Positions 1 through 12,580 of a stretch of DNA of 64,000 bases are shown here, in pieces. Within the stretch, counting starts at the first letter, position 1. Every line of letters starts with the position of its first letter. The DNA is taken from positions 86,948-150,947 of the forward strand of contig QLIY01000350.1 of the NCBI GenBank assembly GCA_003260075.1, read 5' to 3'. The notes beneath the pieces were generated by a model that was not told the DNA's origin, did not search any database, and saw nothing but the letters and a program-made list of their open reading frames with translations. Both the position numbers and the translations under genes were made by a program. This DNA comes from Phallusia mammillata. Its lineage: Eukaryota > Chordata > Ascidiacea > Phlebobranchia > Ascidiidae.

Positions 1-967
1 GTTTAGGCAAACCTCGCCTAATTTGTAAACGAATCTAGGTTTGAAACAACCATTTACCAGATTTTATTCCATAAACTTTTAACTTTATTGGCAACGTTGA
101 AGGATAAATCTGTGCGAAAAATTGCCAAGGCTATTAGCATACTACAGTGGTGTCAAATTAGGCAAACTATGACTTCGGAAGGCCCGAATAAAAAACACGA
201 ACCCCTAATTGGGAGGTGTAACAGTCCTACGGTATTAAAACAGTAACTATGGGTTTGGTTGTTTATTACTTAAAATCAAAGGTTTGTTTGAATATTGTAT
301 CGGACAGGCTTCAGAAAAAAACGTCCGTATAGCAGACAACTCCCCCTCAAAAAAACAAAGTTCTCTAAAAAAATGTGCCAAATTTGCGAAAAGCATCCAC
401 CATGTTGCCCCGATGGAGAGCAACAAGCAACGCAAAAAGCGCACTTTCAAAACAATAGAAAAGCGACCGGGCAACTCGGCTGGGGTTTCCAAACAGTTTG
501 AAACCTGACTTGTGGTTACTTGGTGTCGGGGCACGCAAAACGAAAACAAACGTCAACAATCAACAAGTGACAAAGCTCGATGTTTGTCGCTGTTTGAGTG
601 ATAGCTTCGGGCATGACTTCAAGGCACGAATTTCTGTTGTCAGTTCCGCCAATACTGTGGTGTATTCGTGAAATTTTCAGGGCGTTGTTTTAATAGCTAG
701 ATTGCCTGCAGGGGCCTTATAGAGAAAACAACATGTTCGGGTATAAACCAATCGCTTTGATTGGTACGGAAGCGACATCGCAATCCAAATGGCTTTTATG
801 GTGGGCGCTTGGCAGCGTAACGTTTTGAAACAGGATAAGAGTCGCGATTTTTCTTTAAACACTGAACTGTTCGCGCAAACTTTTTAAGAAACTGTGAGGT
901 CAATAGAGTGCAAATTACCCTATTTAATAATTTCAAACCATACCATCGCAAAAACTATGTTTCGTTC

Positions 968-968
<1 letters not shown>

Positions 969-1045
<77 letters not shown>
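969..1045. repeat. 77-nt poly-C run (probable disguised gap)
   Basis: An uninterrupted run of 77 C. It creates spurious poly-proline and poly-glycine open frames. Comparison with the other C runs in the window suggests it stands for unresolved sequence rather than a genomic homopolymer. Confidence 0.75.
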
Positions 1046-3035
1046 AGCTACAGCTACAGCAAAACTTTTTATGTTATTACACAAAACAACCGACAACACC
1101 AAGCAAACAAACATTAAGCTATTCAAAACCCTATCAGAGAAGAAAAACCATAATTACATCGTTCCTTAGGTCGCCATTCATTACGCATAAACATGTATCA
1201 AAACAGTCCAGTTCTGTTTAGAGCTCCAATTGTGGCATCGTCAAAATCCCCATGACATGTCACATGCAGATTAGATCGCCCAACAAAACAAAAACCTCTG
1301 AGCGGTGACGCTAGGGCTTCGTTGGAAACCCAGGCACAGATAATGGTAGGAAGCGTAATTGGAAGCGCGAATTAGGTTGTGCCAGTCCTGCTTGGCCAGC
1401 TTCTATTGCTTCCCGACGTACTGGCATATTGCTATCTCAAATTATACCGTACAGCACCACGAAAACGCATCCGCAAATGCATTACAGCACCACAAGGGCC
1501 TTCGAATGATGTCATATGTCCATTTTGACCATTGTGCGTCGTTTCTTTTTGAAAATGCAGAAATGTTGTATTAAGTGTGGCATGATTGCTTGGTGGTAAT
1601 ATACTACACCTAAAAGGGTGGGAATTTGTGTGTTGGCATTAAATGGTTTTGCAGCCTTAACTAATATTTACTTTGGAAGCCTGGTGTTAAAACAATTTAT
1701 GTGTAATATAATTTGTAGATACTAAAGACTTGGTTTACAACCGTGTTTCAAATCATAAAAGTCAACTATTCAAGGTTAGGAAAACGAAGTATTTAGTTAA
1801 CAAAACACATGTTTTTTAATCAAAACTGTGCTCAACAACCAATTTATCAGAAGGGGATCTAAGTATATGTCCACTTTATGAAGGTAAAAATACCCAATAC
1901 ATAGCAGCTGATACTACAGCACAGTTCAAACGTGTAAACATTCGAAACATTCAAACACAACCGTCAGATTGGTGTCAAATTCGGTTCAACAAAGAAACAC
2001 GTGTTTTAAGTGACAGGACGTTCCAAACAGCGTTGTTTTGATTTTCCGTTGACGCCAGAGCTATAGCAAAGCACGTGGGCTCTCAGATACTGCCGGAATA
2101 GCATGGTTTAGCCGCTAAACCCAGTTTACATATAACTGTGGAATAACCACTGCCATTGTGAGGCTGTGGAGTCTACATTATGACTTGACTGAGAGGGTAG
2201 TATGTAAACAGGTGTACTTTAAGAACCACCTGATTTTCATATATCTAGACTTGTTTGACTTGTATTATATTATATTCAAATGCCTGGAGAGTTGCTCGCT
2301 CGATCGTTGATATGCCCCCAGGCTGTGTGATAGAGATAATCTCACAATTTGGACAAACTTGTGGTTTTAACAGGGATATTTCTAGTACTTGGTAATGGAA
2401 AATTGCATGATACAACACTCTAATAGCTGTGATATCTTGCAGGCTTGAAATATGGTGTTAAACATCATGATATTGAAATATGGTGTTAAACATCATTAAT
2501 TTTTTAAACTAGGTACACAAGACACGGACTTAAAATGTGGACATTTTACTGATGATAACGCTTGTTTTTGTTGAAAAGATTGCGTATGAAAATGTCTACA
2601 TTTCATTCTACATTGCTGGCAATTTTGTTTTTAGTAAAGCTACTTTTTGAACATTCCATATTAGCATGTGTCTCAACTAAATGTTTCTTCAGTCTTTTCT
2701 GTGAAAATTAAACCACAATTGGGACCTGCTGTCTTGTCATCGACTTAACCAATCATTCAGCCCAAAAATGGTCTGGGAAAGTACGCCACAAGAGCATAAT
2801 TATACCCAGTCTGTCACAAGTATCATACAGAGCATAGCCGGAAAGAGATGTTGTGCTTGACGGTTTCTATGCGGCAGTGCTGCTATGATCAAGTCAACCA
2901 CTTGATACAAGCATGACAGCACTACAGAAATGACCTCTTGTATACACACTAGGGTTCGAAGTACCACAAGTGGTCACTTGACGAAGAGATTTTAGCATTA
3001 TTTGAAGACTGCACAATACTACAACACTGATGGCC

Positions 3036-3310
3036 AGCCACTTGTAGTTTACCGAACGTTTGTTTTAACAGACAGTTTGCGCTTCCTTTGCAGTTTGACA
3101 CCAAGCAAGGGTTATATATGTTGGAGTCTAATGCAGGTTTGTTTCACTTTACTTCAATTGTTGGGAGTCCCCCCCCCCCCAGCCACTTGTAGTTTACCGA
3201 ACGTTTGTTTTAACAGACAGTTTGCGTTTCCTTTGCAGTTTGACACGAAGCAAGGGTTATATATGTTGCAACCTAATGCATTTTTTTTACAGTTTTGCTT
3301 CAATTGTTAG
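3036..3310. repeat. Direct duplication around a C12 run
   Basis: The sequence starting at about 3036 (AGCCACTTGTAG...) reappears immediately after a run of C at 3169-3180 with only a few differences. This is the same copy / C-run / copy layout seen many times in the window, best explained by two overlapping contig ends (perhaps two haplotypes) joined by a filler. Confidence 0.7.
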
Positions 3311-3492
3311 AGTAAATAACATGGTTTCCGTCTTAGAGGGATGGGTAAATATTAACTAGAATATTTTGAGACCTTTTAGCTCCTAAACATTGGCTTTCAA
3401 CTGCCCCATAAACTGACAGGAAATCCACCATGTATCTTTAACTGTAAGATCTTTACAACCAATTCCCATTTCCTTTGTCACTTCAGTGTAAT

Positions 3493-3720
3493 GTTTTCGT
3501 AAAATGTACCAATCCAAATTCATGACAACACAATTTACAATCCTACATCAGATTCAGATAATGCTTGGAAGAAATTGTAACACAAAAAAAATTCCCCCCC
3601 CCCCGTTTTCGTAAAATGTACCAATCCAAATTCATGACAACACAATTTACAACCCTATATCAGATTCAGCTATTCCTTGGAACAAATTGTAACAGAAAAA
3701 AATTAAAATTTTTCACCATA
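3493..3720. repeat. Direct duplication around a C11 run
   Basis: About 100 bp beginning GTTTTCGTAAAATG at 3493 is repeated from 3605, directly after the C run 3594-3604. The second copy ends next to the splice donor of the CREB3L-like exon 3722-3898, so sequence just 3' of that exon may be disordered. Confidence 0.7.
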
Positions 3721-3721
3721 C

Positions 3722-6700
3722 CTGGTTTGAACTTAGGAGTTGGGCATCAAGGCTGTTGGTAGCAGGTTGAACTCTTATGTGGGTCGGGTGGCGCACCGGG
3801 GAGTTGGGACATCCTGTGCTGCTGGCTCGAGATCTGGGACTGTTGGAACCCTCAGTGTCGCTGCTTGTGCTGCTAGGTGGCGTTGGAGGCAGATTCATCT
3901 ACGAAAAACAAAATTTAAATACAAACTATACACACTGTATACGCTCATGCCATCAGTGATATCATTTGCCGAAACGTTTGAACAATAAAGCATGTCGCTT
4001 TTTACGTCTATTTGGGCCGTTATTTTCACCATTAAACTATACACAAGTTTGGAACACTTTATATGGATCTGTTCATAAGTTTAATGATGAAAATTACATG
4101 CTTTATAATGTTTCGGCAAATGCCCATGCCATCATCAGTGATATAAAACACAAGTTTAAATGTTAAGAATGGAAAACAATTTTTAGTGCTTTTTGGGTTG
4201 GGAGTATATATATACCTGGGTGGGATTTATTTTCATGTGTTGCTGTATATCCTGGTCGATCTGTGAATCAGTCCTGATTTTAATTTTCGAGAAAATCTGT
4301 CCGTCCTGTTGAAACTTTGTCACCTACAAAATAGATCACGAATTGAAAAAGACAAATCCATTTTTTGGACTTTTTAGACCAAAAGCACAATATTTGCTAC
4401 CTTTGTACCACAGTAACATGTAACAATACAATAATTTGATTCAGGCATATCAATATTGTACCAAAAGCCAATGTACTGTTCCTGGAAATAGTTTGAAAAG
4501 GTTGCTCTGTGGTATATCAGTACAACGACCAGTTGTGCTAGCTCATTTATTCAACAAAACAATGGTCCTACATGAGAACAATGCAGCGCCATAATATGTT
4601 TGCACCATTATTGCAATGAAATGTCTGTCATGATTTATTCTATACTGATGTCCCACTTTACAATCTTTACAGTACGCTATCAAACTAGATCAGTTTACAC
4701 AAAACCAGAAATTTTTGTCTGATTTGAGTCATTAATTGTATATACTTTTTTTAAATTCATGTTTCCGACACATATTTATTTTTCATTTAATTTACCAAAA
4801 AATGATGGCTTGGAAACTAACCGACTTTAATATTTTCAATAATAGTCAACATTTAGAATACCCAAGTAATTTTAGACAAATAACAGTTAAGACAAATAAC
4901 CAACATTTATTATATGTAAGATATTCACACTTAAGACGAATAGCCAACATTTTTTATACCCCAGTAATTTACATTTAAGATAAATAGTCAACATTCATTA
5001 TATTGACACAATTATTTATTGATCATACACTTAGACTTACGGTGCAAACAACTATACAAGCATTTTTTCATTTTTTCCGAAACATGTAAACCTACCAGCC
5101 CCCCCCCCATTTAAGATAAATAGTCAACATTCATTATATTGACACAATTATTTATTAATCATACACTTAGACTTACGGTGCAAACAACTATACAAGCATT
5201 TTTTTTTTCCGAAACATGTAAACCTACCAAGCGTCCATTTTTCAGGATGGTTTGCAGAGCTGAAGTAGGAATCTGTATTTGGGTCTTGTGTGTAAAGGTG
5301 TTGGTTGTAATCTTAGCCTGGGGAACAGTGACTTTGATTTTTTGGCTGGACGGCAGGGTGATAAGGTCTGAGATGCTAAGAAGCTCTTCCACTGATGGTT
5401 TCTGAGGTTCTACTGCTGGTGCTGCAGGCTTGGAATTGGCCAAATTGTCACAGATAAAAATCTGTGAATGTTTTGGCGAGCTGCTGGCAACTGATGTAGT
5501 AATTGGCTGATCTTTACTAAAGCTGCAAAAAGGCAAACCAATAAAAATGTTAGTCATTATATACTAACATATACCAGTTTTTGATCAGCTATTTGATATT
5601 TTTAGAATAGCGGCTCAAAATATTTTTTATTTATAAGTACCTGAAGTCCATTGGTTCCTCCTTGATCTCTGGTATTGGTTTGATACAAGCACTTCCATCT
5701 TCAGCTTTGGAGATTGTGATGGTAGGGTTGGATTCTGGGGCAGTAAAGGTCACAGATGGAAAAGAACAGTCGATAGGTTGGTCTGGTTTGGTGTCGAACA
5801 CAACTGTAAATTGAAGAGTTATTAGGCTTGGTACTAAGAAAACAACTGGTCCGTGGCGAAATCTTTGTGAGTGTTTTTACCTTGGTCTTCAAGTGGCTTT
5901 GGGCTAGCACACACATATTTGTGGAGATCATCGGGAATCAAAGTGTTGTCTATGTCAAGTTGTTCATCATTCATTGGGTCGTTCTCTGATGCAAAGATAG
6001 GGTAGTTGAGGTCATCAAGTCCGTAGTCTGCAAAACAAATATATATATAATTCAAAAAATCATTTGAAAAAAAGAAATTTTAGTCACATTAACTTAAGGT
6101 TGAATTTTTTATTTAATTGTTTTTCTATTAGTAACTAACAAAATGGCCCTCTCACCATTCGAGAAGTCCTCAAATTTCACAGCCATCAAAGGGGTGTCTG
6201 GTCTTTCGTTCAGCAGAGAGTGAGCATGCTCGGTTGCATTTTGGCCACTTGAGGAGCCAGAGCTTGATGATGGTGACAGGGAGTAGGATGGAGATAAAGG
6301 TGAAGCAAGTCCGTGGTGGTACTGTAACTCAAAGTCATCTTCCAAGCTTCGGTTGTCCCAATTTCCCGGCAGTTCATTAAATTCTTTCACATCTTCATCA
6401 CAGAAGGGCTGCAAAAGAAATAAATGTTAATATTATCTTCAATCATTCACCAAAAACAGAAAGTTTTGTGCTAAACTATCAAAAACCAAATGATGTGATT
6501 GTCTAGGTAAGGGCGAAAATTTGGCAACCTTGGAAACAGTCTTAGCCCTTTTTTATGGAAATAAAAGTTTTGGCACATTCAGCAATTTACCAGTTCAGCA
6601 TTTTCACTCAATATCACACATGTGTATGTTTCACAACTTAAGCAAATAAGCTGATACAAAGAAAGAGAAACCATATCCCTATTTACACAAACACCCAGGC

Positions 6701-9700
6701 GTTTGAGCAATGAAATAATTAAAAGCAAAACAAACAGAAACGATGCCCTTTTCCTTCAGGACAAAGCCCATAGTGAAGTTATTCTCATGTGGTTTTGAGG
6801 CATAAAAGACAACGCTGGGACGCTATGTGACTAATTAAACAAGAAGGTCGCTGTGGTGCCAGTTGGAGAGGTGCCTGACACCAAACAACGATAACGGTCG
6901 CTGGTAGCCGCTGCATGCCGAGAGCAAATGTTTTTCACGAGCCATACGTTTGCACAGCACCCACGTGACCTGAGTGATTCCGAAGGGAAAAGCGCATATG
7001 GTACCCTGCCGTTACAAATGTTAACGCCTAGCGTAAATAAATATTCTTGTGTTACCTTAAAGTGAAAGTGTGTGCTTTAAATGCCCATGACGACTGCAGT
7101 TATGTATTGTGCCAAATGGCATTTAGCATATGCTACAGCAGGCGGAAATCAAAGTCCAAATTCCAAAGTTGCGCAAGTGTTTAATGCGGTAACAACAATA
7201 CAAAGTTCGGTACAACTTAGGTGATCTACAAAGCTCAGCAAGTTAAATACGGCGTTATGTCATGCTGTCCATAATACAGTAACTATTGGGCGTGTTCATT
7301 CGCCTGCGCCACTTGAAACTAGGAGAATGCGCATTCAGCGTCCCGAACCGGCAATCAGTTTGGCAACGGACAGTAATAACAGATTTGTTACAGGATGTGC
7401 ATATAGCAGTTCTTCAATCAGTCTGCTATTTCCACGACGGCCGCGGCCAGTAAGCATGCCTGACAATCAATTAACTAGTAACCGAGATTGGAGCGTTCGC
7501 TAGCAATCAAAGGTAATTACAAGGTAAAATCGCTGCGATGATGTGGTAAGTAGGACGGAATAGGTCGGGTTCCGCTGGCAAAACGAAGAATTTGTTCTTT
7601 ATCAATCCCCGTGGGACAAACGTGAGGACATTTTAGTTCAAATACTGGTATTAAAACCACGAATGAGTAACCTATCACGTACTGTTGTTAATGTACTTAG
7701 TTGAATGGCGAACATCACCCATGCACCCTCGCCCAGCTATGTTACTTTCTCCGTCGAACATGAAACACAACACCACTACTAGATCATAGGTCCTAAGCGG
7801 AGAAGCAATTTGAATACACCGGTAACTGAAGACATTTCTCCGGTGCGAAACGACGGAAGACAGTCATGCATTTTGCTGACAGTTAATTATAAACACACCG
7901 GCTTGCGACTTTGCCACTGACATCAGCTAAGGAGATGTACCGGATGGCAAAAAAATGTAACAAATTGCCAGCAAATTTGCAAATGCCTAATCAAGTCGAT
8001 TGTGGCTAAGCAAAACCTACAGGTAACAGAAAATGCGTTTTCAGGACGTCGCATGCCAAAAATGTATGCATATGAATACACACGACAAAAAAGTAACATC
8101 ATCATGCCCATGCGTCAAGGCATCTTTTAAAAGCGTGGGTAAAATTATAGGTAGGTGCACGTGTTCTGCCCTAAAACCCGTTATTTACCTTGTCTGCTGT
8201 AGTATGCCGGTAAGGACAATTACACTGGTAAACGAGGAAAGGCGTTAACGGCAAAACGCCCCAACTGCAAATATTCAATGGTGAAGGTATGGTCACTGCA
8301 TTTAAACTAGACTGAAAGCGTTTGACCACAAAAAAACATATCCTTAAACACATTAGTTAGGCTGATACAGAATAAAAAGAAATTTTGTGGCTGACGATCG
8401 TTTATCACGTTGAATGCTGTTTGTTAAATAACCTATCGATCCGCACACATTTAAAAGTAAATAAATACAAAACGGATCATAACCGAAACCGAAAAAACAC
8501 ACAAACAATTCCTGGAATAGTTTACTAAAAACGTTTATGTCAGCTATTTCAATCAATCAACTTGGCCAAAAGTTGTCAAAACCGGTTGAGCAAAATAAAA
8601 GAACCCTTCACTTTCAGTAAACATCGTGAAATGATTTGTTCGCGCCTTGCCAAGAATACAGCCCGGCTTTTGATGTCATATACAAGAGAGACCCAAGAGG
8701 TCTCTTTTCTTGAAATCGCCGGAAACAATGACGGCAACTTTTGGCTTTCAATTCACGCAGTCAAGCAGTAACCATTGAGACAGGCCCAACTGGCCGAAGG
8801 CTAGCTAAGTACGTATAATCACGGCATGAACATTTCTACTACTGTTCCGCATGTAACCACAACGTACGCCCGAATAACCACGCCTTTCAGATTATACCTT
8901 GTGAAAAACAATAAAGCGCCGTTGCCATGGAAAAGGGCGTCGACGGTATGTAAGGTTACGGTAAAACGGCGTTAAAAAGTCCCGCCCAATTTAGCACAAA
9001 ACGACGCCACAGTTGAATTGAAAACAAATCCTGTTCAAGATCCGGTCGAGTTAGAAATAAAGATTATAAGGTGTGTGCTTGCGAACTATTAAATACAAGT
9101 TGTATGAAGCGATAGAGTCGTAGATTGTATTAACACGAATGTCAAACTCAAAGGTTATTGATAAGCTCTTAGAAAGCGCACAAACATATTTCAAAGCTTT
9201 AAAAAATCCAGCGTTTTTTTAAACCTGACGCTATCAAACTCATATCGAAAGGCATCCGGGTTTAAGGCCATATGGCTAACGGACAAACGCGCGTATTTTT
9301 CTTCAATTTTGTTTGACCAAGCTTGCTGACGAGCGGTAGGAGACGCGCTACAAGGGGCACTTCTCCCGACCCGTAAGCAAACATCCTATTGGACGATGGG
9401 GATTTAAATCGGCAAGGTTTAGATCCGGGTTCAATACGAATGCCACTTCACAAACAACTTATTTAACAACTACACTTGTGAAATACAGTCTCTGTATTCT
9501 ACTGACTATATTTTCAAGTTTTAATTTGGAAACTATAACAAGTGGAAAATAACATTACCAACACAAAGATACATTTGGTTTGATAAAGGTTCTAAATGCA
9601 ACAATCATACAATTTTAGTACATAAGTATTAAGTAGCTGGATTGTAACAAACACTGCATTTACCACATTCTACTTTATCAATTCTACAAAACATTAATGT

Positions 9701-9862
9701 ATGGAATGGTGACTATTTGTAAAATTGTTGAAGTAGATTAAAGTATAAACAACAAACAGTTTTAACAATAATGTTATAAAATACATCTCATAAACTTACT
9801 AGTTTGTAGTAGTTCGTCTCCAAGAAATCCAAAGATTTCTCATCAAAAACATTCACATCCAT
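3722..9862 (-). CDS. CREB3L: CREB3L1/2-like (OASIS/CrebA) transcription factor, N-terminal part
   Basis: Six phase-consistent exons (9862-9800, 6408-6156, 6027-5881, 5803-5641, 5522-5228, 3898-3722) give 366 codons from the Met at 9862. The family consists of ER-membrane bZIP factors released by site-1/site-2 proteolysis to activate secretory-pathway genes. Visible marks are an acidic, Ser/Pro-rich activation region (residues about 20-100), two sumoylation-type motifs (VKFE 98-101, IKEEP 201-205), and the family signature LPPTPPSS followed by Ser/Thr-Asp-x-Glu-Gly at about 310-325. Human CREB3L2 carries that signature upstream of its bZIP. The last exon ends in phase 0 at a good donor (GTATGG) just right of 3720. 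The basic region, zipper and transmembrane segment are not seen, so the gene continues leftwards or part is lost at the C-run junctions. The assignment rests mainly on the LPPTPPSS block and the acidic start. Confidence 0.78.
4972..5232. repeat. Direct duplication around a C10 run beside a CREB3L exon
   Basis: Sequence starting ATTTAAGATAAATAGTC at about 4972 is repeated from 5109 after ten C at 5099-5108. The second copy runs into the end of the exon 5522-5228 and the first copy reproduces its donor region, so only the right-hand copy is joined to the true exon. Confidence 0.75.
6409..9799. other. Large first intron of the CREB3L-like gene
   Basis: A 3.4-kb stretch between exons 1 and 2 of the CREB3L-like gene. 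It is richer in CG dinucleotides than the surroundings between about 6800 and 9400. I recognise no exon, RNA gene or transposon end in it. Regulatory sequence is possible but nothing specific supports it. Confidence 0.5.
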
Positions 9863-12580
9863 ATTCTTGGATCTTTTATTACTTTCTTTTCTTCTCGAAA
9901 ATCTTGTCAATTCAAGTCCGATGTCGTAGTCCAGGGTTCGGTAGTAAGGGAATTACAGGGCTAATGTTTCATTATTTTTTATTAAACTCTCTAGGAAAAA
10001 AATTATTCAGCTATAGTATAATTATACAGCTGAAACTGAAAAAGGTGAAATATACAGTTAGGTTAATCTAAACTAAAACCTGTTCTCTAGTAGCAAAACA
10101 AACATAATCTTGCAACTACAAGTTTTAAGCAACACTAATTTTATTAGTTCAGCACAATTGTAGACCATTATACAAATCTATTACTGCCAAAATCACACAT
10201 GAATATGATGTACACTTATTGAGTAACCTGACTGTTATATTTAGTGGAGATTTTATAATGTTTCAGCAACTAAACTAACAATGCATGACATGCATTGGAA
10301 AACAGTCTGGAATTGTCATCGAGGAAACCGTGAGAGGAAAATACCTCACTCTACCCACACCTAGACGTACAACTAGTCTGGCCAGACTTGCAAAATTTCG
10401 GAACTTCAAATTATCGAACCCGCCGCTACGTCACTGCCTTCTTCTTGCGTATTGATCACGTGAACAGCAACTGAACGGAACCGCCGGCAATGTGGAGAAG
10501 CTTTGTAAGTCTGTCGACCTTTTGCACACATTTTTGGCTTTTCAGCAAGTATCATATTTTGTTTATGCAGAAAACAAAACTTAAGAACAGCAGTTGTTGC
10601 AAATTTATCGAACTGTAACGAACTTAGCTTACATATTGCCCTACACATGTCTTTTTGTGACCTTTTTTCATCAAGAAACAGTTTTATGCTTTTGCAAAAT
10701 GTTGTATGGCCTAACGGTTTTAAACTGACGCGCATTGCTTGACTTATAACATATCTTGACAACGAGAGCATATCTGTATGTCCGACAAGTCTCAAAATCC
10801 CACTAATCTACTGTAATCCACTGTAAGCAGTTCGTTAGCAGTAGGGCACCAAAGCTCCGACCCGAATTGGTCTTATTATCATCCAAATTTGTTTGTAAAC
10901 ATGTCTTTTGTGTGAAACTATCCCCCAGGCGCCAGAATTGCCAAAAACATTCCTTGAAAGAATAAATTTGGCCGAGACGTTGTACAGACGCATATCCGCG
11001 GGCTACACCGCCAACTAGTAAATGACGGGTGCGCCAAGGGTAGCAATTTGCAGACCTTTGTCATTTTCTTAAGTTGACTTCAATGACTCCAAAATTATAC
11101 TGTTTCAGTTTCGCTGGTGCCAACGACGTATTGTTGAGTTAATTTCAAACGTAGGAAGTTACAATACATCTTTATGCTTCTTTTTACAACTGGACCTGAC
11201 TCGCACCACAACATTATGTCTACTTATCTGACAAGCCTGCGATGACTGCCAGTTATATACGCCTAATCAAGTGACAGAAAAAAACAAAATATTTTAACCT
11301 CGCAACCAGCTGGTAAACGATTATGTAAGGAAATCAAATGTTTGCTATTGTTTTTGTGCTATTACAATTTCATCCCGATGATTGATAAAGACAATCGAAT
11401 ATATGCTGCAAGGATTATCAGGTGCTTGATGATAGGACTAACCCTATTCAATAAAAGAGCGGGGAGTTAGCTTTACGGCGAACTACCGTTGTACAGTACT
11501 ATGGATGCTTTGTTTCATGCCTGGTGCTTATCCTGCTGTCTGTTTTGTCTGTTGATGCTGTTTGCAGTTTAATCGGACAAAAGATCTAATCTAAAACCTC
11601 GCGTAAAAATACGCGATTCGATTTTTGTTCTTGGAACATTGAAGCATTGTCTGACTTTTTGTCACAAAACCCTAACGCAGGGGTCGGCAACCTTTTTTGC
11701 ACTGCGGACCGTTTTTGAAACTAAAATTTTATCGCGGACCGGTCTTCAAAAAACTACAAATATTTAGCAATAAAAACGCTAACTTAGTTTCTGATTTTCT
11801 GAAATTATACGACCCGGTAACGAACCCCTCGCGGACCGGCGGTTGCCGACCACTGCCCTATAACGTATTGCAGCTTATTTACAGATTATTTGAGCTTAAA
11901 ATATTTACCGAAAGGTATAAACAATATAGCATGTCGCATTTTACGCATATTTGGGCCGTTATGTTCGCAATTAAATTTATTCAAACATTTTCAGCAATAC
12001 CTGCCCCACCTATCTCTCTCTGACCAACGTGTCTGATAAAGAAAATAATTATAAATTATTTGGTTAACAAATTGTCCAATTCGGTGTCCATGATTTTTTC
12101 GTTGTTGAATGTTATTGCAGAAATATTTACCAGTGCCTCTAAACCCATTTTATTGTAATCGTCCTATCATAGAAAAAAAACTCCAAGCACAGAAACAAAG
12201 TTGTAAGAATGAAATCCGATTTTGGAAACCTTGCAGATTCGGACCAACCAAACAAAGGAACGTGTAAAGCCGACAGGGCGAATTAAAAAGGACACAACAT
12301 TCCAAGGCAACAAATTGCTACATAAACTTTTCAAAATCCCAGTAAACGTATGAGACGACATTGAAAAAAATGTTTGGGACAAACCAGTTACCTCCAGCAC
12401 AATCATAATCATAACCATACTGTTCACAAAATAGAAATGTTTTAGAATAGATTTTTTTGCTAAATAAGGTTGAAGGCAGAACAAGTTTCACAGTTTGTAA
12501 TCTTTACCCTAAAATCATGCTGTCTGTCGCCAAAGCAAATAAATATTCATTGTAAAGCACAGATCAAACTATAAGTGCAA
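9863..12580. other. Intergenic region between CREB3L-like and EF-hand genes
   Basis: This lies upstream of the CREB3L-like gene and downstream of the EF-hand gene, both on the minus strand. The only feature I can support is the small hAT element at 11678-11855. The open frames here look like chance. Confidence 0.5.
11678..11855. mobile_element. 178-bp hAT-type MITE
   Basis: Terminal inverted repeats CAGGGGTCGGCAACC (left) and GGTTGCCGACCACTG (right) match at 14 of 15 positions and have the usual hAT form. The interior has repeated GCGGACCG blocks. Flanks CCCTAACG and CCCTATAACG look like an 8-bp target duplication with a two-base difference. Confidence 0.8.

Larger units (their letters stand above)
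1..3720. other. Non-coding flank with repeats; CREB3L 3' exons not found
   Basis: I see no convincing exon here on either strand. The stretch holds one 77-C run, two C10-12 junctions with duplicated flanks (near 3170 and 3595), and a short tandem duplication around 2453-2495. The CREB3L-like gene to the right reads leftwards into this region with an open splice donor, so its bZIP exons should lie here or further left. I could not recognise a basic-leucine-zipper sequence on the minus strand, so a long intron running out of the window is the simplest reading. Confidence 0.5.

Noticed and set aside
894-1169. Poly-proline / poly-glycine open frames, also at 49295-49675 and 61608-61969
   Set aside because: They are translations of the long C runs and have no exon context, except for the glycosyltransferase exon discussed separately.
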